Assembly: GCA_022573095.1 (NCBI GenBank)
Contig: JACZUR010000137.1
Span: 1-6,323, forward strand
Length of the DNA stretch: 6,323 nt
Reading direction: 5' to 3'
From: Gemmatimonadota bacterium
GTDB taxonomy: Bacteria > Gemmatimonadota > Gemmatimonadetes > Gemmatimonadales > GWC2-71-9
Shown here: positions 1-5,860 of the stretch, piece after piece
How the letters are laid out: the number at the start of each line of letters is the position of its first letter
Numbering within the stretch: the first letter of the stretch is position 1
The notes under the pieces: model-generated
Seen by the model: only the letters and a program-made list of their open reading frames with translations
What the model was told of the DNA's origin: nothing
Database searches by the model: none
Position numbers and translations under genes: made by a program

Positions 1-923
1 GCCGAGTGCTCCCGCGCCGCCGGCGTAACGAGTGAGCGGCCAAACTCAGCCCGGCGGTATGCGCCTACCGCCTCCTGGACCTCACGGGAGATCAGATAAG
101 CTCTCAATTCGAGAGCCGCCCGGTGGTGAATCCACTCGAAGCGATCGGGATTCACCAGTAGAATGTGATACTGGTTAGCAAGCAGAGTGTCTCGCTCCAC
201 CATTATTTCCAGATAAGAACTGGCAGGGTGATTCAAGTAGGTCCCGATGTCGGTGAGCGTATACAGATCTCGCTCGGCGGCGATCTGCAAAGTGGCACCC
301 ATGCCCTGGCCCGACTCCCAGTACCAAGAAGGATCTCGCGACTTCCCCGTTAGAGACCAGATGGCAGTCTCTTTCACATTGGTGCCGGAGCTGTCGCCAC
401 GGGAGAGAAAAAGAGATCGGGTATCAGCGATTCGAGCAAATGCGTCTTTGGCCGATGTTAGACCGCGCACGCCGGCCCGGTCATCCGGAGGACCTACGAG
501 GAAGTACTCGTTGCGCATGAATAGAGTGCGCATAACGCCGAAACCGTTTTCGACGAAGGAAAGCTCTCCATCGGGATCGTGGAGGATGAGAATATCCGCT
601 TCGCCTCTCCGCCCAAGTTCGAGCGCGTGGCCGCTTCCGACCGCCAGAATCTTGACCGTGTAACCGGACGCGTTTTCGAACGGCGGTATGATTTCCTCCA
701 ACAACCCAGCGTCCCTGACCGATGTCGTCGTGGCGAGCGTAAGAGACCGTTCCTCCTGGAGCGAAGACGCCCACGCCGCCGCCGCCGCCGCCGGCGCCGC
801 CGGCACCGCAACAAAGAGTGCTACAGTTGTGAGGGTCAACATATGCGTGCGCGTGATTGGCGCCGTACGACAGAGTCTAATCGGAGGTTGTGACGCTTCC
901 TGCCTCGGTTGAGGACTGGCCAT
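1..923 (-). CDS. tupA: Tungstate ABC transporter substrate-binding protein TupA, 3' end cut by window edge
   Basis: The reading frame is open from the left edge. It encodes a secreted binding protein that should capture tungstate outside the membrane and deliver it to a TupB/TupC importer, supplying tungsten cofactor enzymes. Numbering from the internal ATG at 842, a hydrophobic stretch (3-13) and a Pro/Ala-rich run (14-25) form a signal peptide ending near AAAWA. Then come the family motifs: LATTTS (36-41), GSGHALELGRRGEADILILHDP-like residues, a V-G-P-P-D-D segment, SRGDSSGT, and W-Y-W-E-S-G-Q-G-M followed by LTDIGTYL. About 280 residues are visible and the C-terminal F-G-R-S-L-V-T-P block is reached, so few residues are missing. 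The start is uncertain. ATG at 923 overlaps the upstream gene by 47 nt but adds arginines before the hydrophobic core and has a weak GAG upstream. ATG at 842 gives an n-region with no basic residue and no ribosome binding site. Molybdate or another oxyanion is a less likely ligand. Family call is firm; start is not. Confidence 0.9.
   Translation of the reverse strand, partial: MASPQPRQEASQPPIRLCRTAPITRTHMLTLTTVALFVAVPAAPAAAAAAWASSLQEERSLTLATTTSVRDAGLLEEIIPPFENASGYTVKILAVGSGHALELGRRGEADILILHDPDGELSFVENGFGVMRTLFMRNEYFLVGPPDDRAGVRGLTSAKDAFARIADTRSLFLSRGDSSGTNVKETAIWSLTGKSRDPSWYWESGQGMGATLQIAAERDLYTLTDIGTYLNHPASSYLEIMVERDTLLANQYHILLVNPDRFEWIHHRAALELRAYLISREVQEAVGAYRRAEFGRSLVTPAAREHS
775..804. repeat. 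GCC-type trinucleotide run encoding the poly-alanine part of the TupA signal peptide
   Basis: Six tandem GCC units (775-792) are followed by interrupted GCC/GGC units to 804. On the minus strand they are read as GCG codons giving six consecutive alanines plus Pro-Ala-Ala-Pro. The tract lies at the end of the hydrophobic core and before the likely cleavage site. It could change length by replication slippage in whole codons, altering the signal peptide without shifting frame. It may equally be ordinary alanine codon bias. Confidence 0.6.
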
Positions 924-1458
924 CGTTCTCGATGGGGATCGGTATGGGGTGGCGGTTTCTGGGGTCTTCTTCCCCACCCGATCCGATACTCAGACCGATC
1001 ACTGCCGACACGAGTGCCAGTGCGACCAGCAGGCCGACCTTAATAAGTACACCTTTCACGGCAGGAGGTACGCCGCTTCTGAGTTTCGAGTTTTCCTTGC
1101 TGAGCGAGGCTTTCTCAGCTGCTTTTTCCACGACCTCGCCGAGGCGCGTCAGTTTCACAGGTTTAGCGAGGCAGAACTCCACACCGAGCTTCCTCGCCTC
1201 GATACCAGTCTCGATATCGCCCTCTTCGGTCAACAATATGCAGACCGATTGCGGGCGAACGCGCTCGATCACCTCGGTGCCGGACATATCCGGAAGATTG
1301 TAGTCGACAACGGTGACCTCCGGTTTGAACCGCTCACAGGCCTCGATGCCTTCCCGTCCGTTCGCTGCGACCACGACATAGTGACCGAGGCTCGCAATGT
1401 GTGTTCTGTACTTAAGTCTCAGCTCGTCGTCAGCTGTGACGAAGAGGATTTTGTGCAT
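877..1458 (-). CDS. Receiver-domain protein with C-terminal transmembrane anchor (degenerate response regulator)
   Basis: Residues 1-118 form a CheY-like receiver. D52 is the phosphoacceptor in VVDYNLPDMSG, T77 is the switch threonine, and K99-P100 the conserved lysine-proline. The acidic pair that normally binds magnesium is replaced: aligning V-T-A-D-D-E-L-R (7-14) with V-D-D-D-P-D-L-R puts T8 and A9 at those sites. A charged helical linker (106-127) leads to one membrane segment (about 141-159) preceded by K135 and K140, so the receiver should be cytoplasmic. The last 34 residues, acidic and then Pro/Ile-rich, should lie outside. There is no DNA-binding or enzymatic output domain, so it probably acts by protein contact at the membrane. 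The start overlaps the DUF72 stop in TAATG, implying translational coupling. No partner histidine kinase is in the window. Domain call is firm; role is unknown. Confidence 0.85.
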   Translation of the reverse strand: MHKILFVTADDELRLKYRTHIASLGHYVVVAANGREGIEACERFKPEVTVVDYNLPDMSGTEVIERVRPQSVCILLTEEGDIETGIEARKLGVEFCLAKPVKLTRLGEVVEKAAEKASLSKENSKLRSGVPPAVKGVLIKVGLLVALALVSAVIGLSIGSGGEEDPRNRHPIPIPIENDGQSSTEAGSVTTSD

Positions 1459-2279
1459 TATACCCGGCTCAGTTCTTGGTTATCGAGCCTCAGGACCTGT
1501 GGGTCTACGGGCTGCACTCCCATCATGCGCTGGAACACGCGTGCACTGTGGGGGGCGTGGCCCTCGAAACTGTTGCTGAAGTATCCGTACAGGCGAGTGA
1601 CGCGGGGCATCATGGGCCACAAAATGCTCGCCCACCAGGAGAGATCTTCCGCACGCTCGGTACCCGGACGAGAGTAATCCGCCTGGGGTTTCCCGGAGCC
1701 CAGCCAGCGGACGTAGGCAAAGTCAGCTGTGGGGTGTGCTGCCAACTCCGCTACCGCCTCTCTGGACATCCATCGTCCATCTACCAACGCAACCGCAATA
1801 TTCCGACGTGACAGCAGCTGATATGTTTCGGGTTTGAACCACGCGGCGTTTCTGAATTCGATCACCCACCGGAAATCTTTCGAGAGGCTCATCGTAAACG
1901 CCTGAAATCTCGCCCAGCTGATTTCATCGACGCCGAAGTCGGACGGGAACTGCAGAAAGACCGGGCCTAAGCACTCACCGAACGCGCTGATCCGATCAAG
2001 AAATTTCTTCATTAGGACGGATGTGTCTACCAGCCTGCGCTCATGCGTTATCTGGCGTGGAACTCTGACAGCGAATTCAAACTCGTCGGGCACAGCACGC
2101 CTCCAGTCTCTGACCACTGGATCCGCCGGCATCTCGTGGAATGTGGAATCCAACTCGACCGACTTGAATGCCGTCGCGTAGCACTCGAGCATTGTGGACG
2201 CCGTTGTACGGGCAGGGTAAAACGGCCCGACCCACGCGGGATAAACCCAGCCCTGAGACCCAAGGATAACCTCGCTCAT
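1458..2279 (-). CDS. DUF72 family protein (YecE-like TIM barrel)
   Basis: This 273-residue protein has the full set of DUF72 signatures: GSQGWVYPAWVGPFYP at 7-22; F-K-S-V-E-L-D-S-T-F-H near 38-48, where the family usually has Tyr instead of the last His; F-A-V-R-V-P near 69-74; GPVFLQFPSDF near 105-115; WVIEFRNAAWF near 138-148; V-A-L-V-D-G-R-W; A-Y-V-R-W-L-G; and LYGYFSNSFEGHAPHSA near 229-245. The length is normal for the family and both ends look complete. The fold is a TIM barrel; its reaction is not established, so none is assigned. It sits 8 nt after the NTF2-like gene and overlaps the receiver gene by 1 nt, so it is almost certainly co-transcribed with both. The start has only a G-run directly before the ATG, but the GSxGW motif falls at the usual distance from it. 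Confidence 0.93.
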   Translation of the reverse strand: MSEVILGSQGWVYPAWVGPFYPARTTASTMLECYATAFKSVELDSTFHEMPADPVVRDWRRAVPDEFEFAVRVPRQITHERRLVDTSVLMKKFLDRISAFGECLGPVFLQFPSDFGVDEISWARFQAFTMSLSKDFRWVIEFRNAAWFKPETYQLLSRRNIAVALVDGRWMSREAVAELAAHPTADFAYVRWLGSGKPQADYSRPGTERAEDLSWWASILWPMMPRVTRLYGYFSNSFEGHAPHSARVFQRMMGVQPVDPQVLRLDNQELSRV

Positions 2280-2287
2280 CCCCGCGT

Positions 2288-2659
2288 TTATTTCTTGCGT
2301 CCTCGTAACCAGTACATACGCATCTCGGAGATCTTGTCTTGCTCCATTTCACAAAAAACACAACCGCGTACGTCCATAAGCTCGCCCGTTCTTCGCCGCC
2401 TGAAAGTACACTTGAATTCGGCTGAGAACCACGGCCCGGCCGTGAATATCTCGCCCAAACGGAACGCGATATCGGCTTGCTCTTTCGGCACATCCGCCCA
2501 ATACGCCGCTATTGCGGAACGTCCGATGACTGCTCGCTGAAAGGGATCGGGCACAAATTTCCCTCCCTCAGTGAAGACGCCGGCCATCGCGTCGGCCTCT
2601 CCCCGCTCCCAGGCGCGTCCGAAACTCTCGATCAGATTCCTTTTAATGTCTTCCGTCAT
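2288..2659 (-). CDS. NTF2/SnoaL-like small cone-fold protein
   Basis: This 123-residue protein looks like the NTF2-like superfamily. An N-terminal helix pair (I-E-S-F-G-R-A-W-E-R-G-E-A-D-A-M-A) is followed by F-T-E-G-G-K-F-V-P-D-P, then an I-G-R-S-A-I-A-A-Y-W segment, then alternating hydrophobic strands with W-F-S-A-E-F near 77-82 and a V-R-G-C-V-F-C-E-M strand ending in K-I-S-E-M-R-M-Y-W. Members are isomerases, dehydratases, polyketide cyclases or plain ligand binders; no catalytic set identifies which. It has no signal peptide, so is probably cytoplasmic. As first gene of the leftward run it is the likely site of transcription entry. A purine-rich GAAGAGCTGAG stretch precedes the ATG. Fold call is fairly safe; function is unknown. 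Confidence 0.8.
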   Translation of the reverse strand: MTEDIKRNLIESFGRAWERGEADAMAGVFTEGGKFVPDPFQRAVIGRSAIAAYWADVPKEQADIAFRLGEIFTAGPWFSAEFKCTFRRRRTGELMDVRGCVFCEMEQDKISEMRMYWLRGRKK

Positions 2660-2760
2660 CTCAGCTCTTCAATAACCCCTGTCGGCGGCTTTTCAACCAC
2701 ACACCGAACGAATCAACTCTAGAGGAAATTAGGGCGTCCCGCCAGGTGTGCCTTTAGGCG

Positions 2761-2782
2761 TCGCTTCACAGCCCGAAAGCGA
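2761..2782. repeat. Short inverted repeat upstream of the nucleoside hydrolase, possible operator
   Basis: TCGCTT (2761-2766) is matched by its exact reverse complement AAGCGA (2777-2782) across a 10-nt spacer, ending 17 nt before the ATG. A repressor dimer site is possible given this position. Six-base arms also occur by chance, and the arms cannot be extended without a bulge. Confidence 0.3.
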
Positions 2783-2792
2783 ACGACATATT

Positions 2793-2796
2793 AGGA
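2793..2796 (+). promoter_or_regulatory. Ribosome binding site of the nucleoside hydrolase
   Basis: AGGA lies 3 nt before the ATG at 2800. The spacing is short but it supports this start, which also leaves the N-terminal aspartate motif at the position normal for the family. Confidence 0.5.
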
Positions 2797-2799
2797 CTC

Positions 2800-3741
2800 A
2801 TGGCAGACGTTACTCGAGTTATCGTTGACACCGACGCAGGTATAGATGATGTCGTCGCGCTTGCCGTTGCCGCCCTGTCTCCCGAGTTGGAGATAGTGGC
2901 TGTTACGACAACGTACGGCAACACCACTCTCGACTACGCCACCGGTAACGCAACTAAAGTTCTCACCTTGGTAGGCCGGGAGGACGTGAATGTATTCGCC
3001 GGCGCGAGCCGTCCGCTCAAGAGAGATCTCGTAACCGCACCGGAAACTCATGGTGAGACCGGGGTGGGATACGCCGCCACTCAACCCGCGAAGGTTGACC
3101 AGAATCACCGCGCGTTACTCGACGCTTTACAGCTATGCGGCGGATCGGTGGTTCTAGTGACGCTGGGCCCCCTCACAAATCTGGCGAACGCCCTGGCCCA
3201 CAGCCGAACCGAGGTCGAGTCAAAGGTGACGAGACACATCGGGATGTTCGGCAGTCTTTCTGAAAAGGGATGTGGCGATCGCTGGGCCGACTTCAACTGC
3301 TGGTCCGATCCGGAGGCGTCGTCGATAGTGATAAACTCTCGGCTAAACACAGAGATGGTCGGACTCGACGTCACTCGGAAGATGACCCTTAGCGCGGACG
3401 AAGTGACCCGTCTGACCAGGTCGACGAACCCGGTGACTCGCTGGTTGGGAATGGCACTTCAGTTCTATGTGGAGTCCCATCGGGAACAGCGGAGACTGGA
3501 CGGATGTGTGATCAACGACGTACTTCCCGTGGGTGAGTTGATAAGTCCAGGATTATTGGAGTTTGGCGAGCAATCCTTGCGCGTTGCGTTGACCGATGAT
3601 GAACACCGCGGCCGTACCATGATTGATAACTCCGGTACCACAGTGAAGGTTGCTAAGGACGTGCAGATTGCCGGGATGCGCCGATTGCTTGCGCGCGCTT
3701 TCGGTTCGGATTGGAGTACAAACCTCGGAGAAGGTAAATGA
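2800..3741 (+). CDS. Inosine/uridine-preferring nucleoside hydrolase family protein
   Basis: The enzyme should hydrolyse the N-glycosidic bond of a ribonucleoside, releasing base and ribose in the cytoplasm. The hallmark V-D-T-D-A-G-I-D-D is at 9-17; D12, D16 and D17 correspond to the calcium and ribose ligands of the Crithidia enzyme (D10, D14, D15). N41 in T-T-T-Y-G-N matches N39. T126 in LGPLTN matches the calcium-binding threonine. D164-F165-N166 matches the E-F-N segment, with Glu changed to Asp. I238-N239-D240 matches the V-H-D segment: the calcium Asp is kept, but the His that protonates the purine leaving group is Asn. The length of 313 residues is standard. There is no signal peptide. 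It overlaps the next gene by 4 nt. The Asn change makes substrate prediction unsafe; pyrimidine or atypical ribosides are possible. Confidence 0.93.
   Translation: MADVTRVIVDTDAGIDDVVALAVAALSPELEIVAVTTTYGNTTLDYATGNATKVLTLVGREDVNVFAGASRPLKRDLVTAPETHGETGVGYAATQPAKVDQNHRALLDALQLCGGSVVLVTLGPLTNLANALAHSRTEVESKVTRHIGMFGSLSEKGCGDRWADFNCWSDPEASSIVINSRLNTEMVGLDVTRKMTLSADEVTRLTRSTNPVTRWLGMALQFYVESHREQRRLDGCVINDVLPVGELISPGLLEFGEQSLRVALTDDEHRGRTMIDNSGTTVKVAKDVQIAGMRRLLARAFGSDWSTNLGEGK
3727..3734 (+). promoter_or_regulatory. Strong ribosome binding site for the downstream dehydrogenase
   Basis: GGAGAAGG inside the last codons of the nucleoside hydrolase gene sits 3 nt before the ATG at 3738. With the ATGA stop/start overlap it indicates coupled translation of the two enzymes. 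Confidence 0.7.
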
Positions 3742-4688
3742 GCGAAGCTCAAGTGAAAGTCGGGATCGTTGGCGTCGGCGAGGTAGGACGGGGATGGGCA
3801 GCTCTGTGTGTCGCCGCTGGCTGGCCGGTGACCTTGTTCGACAGCGACGGCGTGGCTTCCAATCAGGCGACCGAGGACGTTGCGCACAGAGCCCGGAATC
3901 TGGTGGAACTCGGCAGGGCCACTGATGAATCGGTTGAAAAGGGCGTGCGCAACATGGAGGTCGCCGGCTCCCTACTGCAAGCCTGCCGCGAAGCTCAATG
4001 GATCATCGAATCTGTTGGGGAAGACTTGCAGCTAAAGCAGAAAACGTTTGAACTCATTGAGTCGGCTTCGGTGCGTGCCCGCGCAGTTACCAGCTCTTCA
4101 TCCGAGTTGTCGCCCACGGATATCGCCGCCCGGTGCAAGAACAAGGCGCGGGTTCTGGTCGCCCACCCGATGAATCCGCCGGAACTTATTCCGCTCGTCG
4201 AACTCGTACCCTCGCCCGCCACGGACGCAGCACTGGTCGAGCTCGTTCGCGGCTGGCTTCACGCGTTGGGACGAATAGCAATCGTCATCAAGAAACCCGT
4301 TCCGGGTGGCGTCGTAAATAGAATTGCCGCAGCTGTCTGGCGTGAATGTATAGACCTGGTCCTCAACGACATCATAGACGTTGACGATCTGGATAGGGCG
4401 GTATCCCTGGGACCTGCGCTTGGCTGGGCAGCAGCTGGTCCACATCTGTCTTACCACCTTGCGGCGGGCGACCGGGGTGTACGAGGGTTTCTTCAGGGCC
4501 TCCTTACCACCTTCGAAAACTCGTGGGAGTCTCTGGCAACCTGGTCCAAGCTCGAACCCGAAGAGCAGAAGAAGATCGTGGCGCGCATCGAGAAGGCGTA
4601 CGCCGACAACGTCGACGTAATCCGGTCGGCGCGGGATCGCAGGCTCGCTGCGATACTCAGGGGTCTGGAGAGTGCGCGGCGGGAGTAG
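3738..4688 (+). CDS. NAD-dependent 3-hydroxyacyl-CoA dehydrogenase family protein, lambda-crystallin/L-gulonate 3-dehydrogenase type
   Basis: A cytoplasmic oxidoreductase that should oxidise a 3-hydroxy acid or hydroxyacyl substrate with NAD. The Rossmann fingerprint G-V-G-E-V-G-R-G-W-A spans 12-21 (G12, G14, G17), and D35 at the end of the second strand favours NAD over NADP. S118-S121 lie in the S-S-S-S-E-L substrate loop. The catalytic dyad is H143 in VAHPMNPP and E155 in P-L-V-E-L-V-P, with the 12-residue spacing of the family; N194 in V-V-N-R completes the site. The C-terminal helical domain (about 187-290) has D-L-D-R-A-V-S-L-G and L-G-W-A-A-A-G-P-H, resembling mammalian CRYL1, as does the length of 316 residues. 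L-gulonate, L-carnitine and short hydroxyacyl-CoA enzymes share this layout, so the substrate is open. Coupling to the nucleoside hydrolase hints at a sugar-derived substrate, by inference only. Confidence 0.9.
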   Translation: MSEAQVKVGIVGVGEVGRGWAALCVAAGWPVTLFDSDGVASNQATEDVAHRARNLVELGRATDESVEKGVRNMEVAGSLLQACREAQWIIESVGEDLQLKQKTFELIESASVRARAVTSSSSELSPTDIAARCKNKARVLVAHPMNPPELIPLVELVPSPATDAALVELVRGWLHALGRIAIVIKKPVPGGVVNRIAAAVWRECIDLVLNDIIDVDDLDRAVSLGPALGWAAAGPHLSYHLAAGDRGVRGFLQGLLTTFENSWESLATWSKLEPEEQKKIVARIEKAYADNVDVIRSARDRRLAAILRGLESARRE

Positions 4689-4696
4689 CGGGCGCC

Positions 4697-5860
4697 TTAA
4701 ACGGCTACGAAGAGACCCGTTCCGTACATAATCGCGAATCCCACCACGATACCAGTCGCCGTGATTGGATTCAACGTCGTGCCTTCGCTTTCACGTTCCA
4801 CTACGCGGTAGAGCGCAACAACCACCTGGGCAATGGCTCCGGCCCCTACGCTCAAAAAGAGAACCGCGATCAAGGGTGAATAAGCCAGGCCCCCGATCCA
4901 AGCGCCAAGAATAGTGGGAACCCCTGCTATCGCTCCGAGCGCCGCGAGTGTGCGGATCCTAGGGCGGTCCGAAGCTATCGGGGCAACGATGCCAAGCCCT
5001 TCGGTCGTGTTGTGAAGCATGAAACCGATAATGAGGAAAGCCCCTAACGCCGCCTCACCCAGCGAATAGGCTGCTCCTATTGCGAGACCCTCGCCGAGAT
5101 TGTGCAGACCGATTCCCATCGCGATCAGTAGTGCCACCGTCATGCGACCGGAGGCATCATCCCGAGACGTTGACCGGTGAGACGCGGCCTGAAGTAGGAC
5201 GAAAGTCGCTATCGCCCCTACGAGCACTAGGACTTCGGCCTGAAAAGCCCCTGCGACCGCGTGCGCCGCCTCAATCCCCTCTTCGAGCGCATCAACTCCG
5301 AGAAACACCAGCAGCCCCGCCGTCAAAGCCAGCATGAAGTGTATCCAGCGGCGCTCCAGACGCCTCAGGAAGGGGAACCACAGCAGCCCTATCAGCACCG
5401 GGATCACACCTACATACAGACCCACAGCGCCGAAGACGAGGAAATACCGGGCTCCGAGCACCGGTGTGGCGGTCGCGAGTTCGATCTCGTGTTCGAACGT
5501 GACGCCCGTCGACGTCAGCAACGTTATACCGTGCGCCTCGTCCTGTACCCAAGGGTAAGGTATCTCGATGGTTGCACGCCCGAGGCGCGGTATGGTGGCG
5601 GAGGGCTCGATCGTAAAGCTCCGAAACGCCTCGTCCACCATCACCTGAGCGACGGTAACGGGATCGGGACCGCCGTTAACGAGTTCCACTGCGATGACAC
5701 CCGGTGCGAGAGTCACCCGCTCGAACGAGAGTTCTTCCACGGGAGGCAATCCCCGCCCCAGGAAATCAACAAGGCCGCCCTTTAACACCACAACCGAAAA
5801 CACCGCCAGCAAAACGAGTGGCGTAAGACCCAAGAGCCACAGCCGAGTATTGAACTTCAC
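4697..5860 (-). CDS. ZIP-family metal permease with N-terminal anchored extracytoplasmic domain
   Basis: This 387-residue integral membrane protein probably carries a divalent metal (zinc, iron, manganese or copper) toward the cytoplasm. An N-terminal membrane segment (8-26) anchors a beta-rich extracytoplasmic domain (about 30-135). Eight further membrane segments follow (about 138-160, 174-190, 206-224, 240-265, 270-292, 301-322, 328-350, 366-386), matching the ZIP core. The ion-site helices carry H253-N-L-G-E257-G and H283-N-T-T-E287-G; classic ZIPs have HNxPEG and HExxHE, so both are variants, and the second E-x-x-H becomes N-x-x-E. The anchor keeps the core in the usual orientation with its C-terminus outside. 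The variable loop (226-239) has one His. The start is GTG at 5860, supported by AGGGAGA 7 nt upstream and by a GTGA overlap with the oxidase stop. Metal specificity cannot be read from sequence. Confidence 0.85.
   Translation of the reverse strand: MKFNTRLWLLGLTPLVLLAVFSVVVLKGGLVDFLGRGLPPVEELSFERVTLAPGVIAVELVNGGPDPVTVAQVMVDEAFRSFTIEPSATIPRLGRATIEIPYPWVQDEAHGITLLTSTGVTFEHEIELATATPVLGARYFLVFGAVGLYVGVIPVLIGLLWFPFLRRLERRWIHFMLALTAGLLVFLGVDALEEGIEAAHAVAGAFQAEVLVLVGAIATFVLLQAASHRSTSRDDASGRMTVALLIAMGIGLHNLGEGLAIGAAYSLGEAALGAFLIIGFMLHNTTEGLGIVAPIASDRPRIRTLAALGAIAGVPTILGAWIGGLAYSPLIAVLFLSVGAGAIAQVVVALYRVVERESEGTTLNPITATGIVVGFAIMYGTGLFVAV

Larger units (their letters stand above)
2660..2799. promoter_or_regulatory. 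Divergent intergenic region expected to hold both promoters
   Basis: The 140 nt between the leftward NTF2-like gene and the rightward nucleoside hydrolase gene must serve both directions. No strong sigma-70 pair is visible. The best rightward candidate is TTCACA (2765-2770), 16 nt, then CATATT (2787-2792), which would put the transcription start almost on the ATG. The best leftward candidates are TTGATT and TTGAAA hexamers without a convincing -10. I infer regulatory function from position rather than from motifs. Confidence 0.5.

Noticed and set aside
775..804. GCC tract as a phase-variation switch
   Set aside because: Trinucleotide changes would stay in frame, so it cannot switch the gene off; kept only as a repeat.
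481..814. Two minus-strand open frames with Arg-rich ends in the tupA region
   Set aside because: Both are out-of-frame readings of tupA, whose own frame gives all the family motifs without interruption.
579..893. Plus-strand arginine-rich open frame of 104 codons
   Set aside because: It is the complement of the tupA 5' region; the arginine run is only the GCC tract read in another frame.
949..1677. Plus-strand open frame of 242 codons opposite the receiver and DUF72 genes
   Set aside because: It spans two well-supported genes on the other strand, has no recognisable domain, and a composition expected from antisense of GC-rich coding DNA.
2765..2792. TTCACA and CATATT as a rightward sigma-70 promoter
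   Set aside because: Only 4 of 6 matches at the -10, and the start point would fall on the ATG even though a ribosome binding site is present; too weak for a separate promoter call.
4660..4700. GCGC-containing sequence at the dehydrogenase 3' end as a terminator stem
   Set aside because: Only 4-bp self-complementary arms and no following T-run on either strand.
5080..5785. Plus-strand open frames opposite the ZIP permease
   Set aside because: They are rich in Pro, Arg and Gln with no domain, and lie against a clear membrane protein gene.
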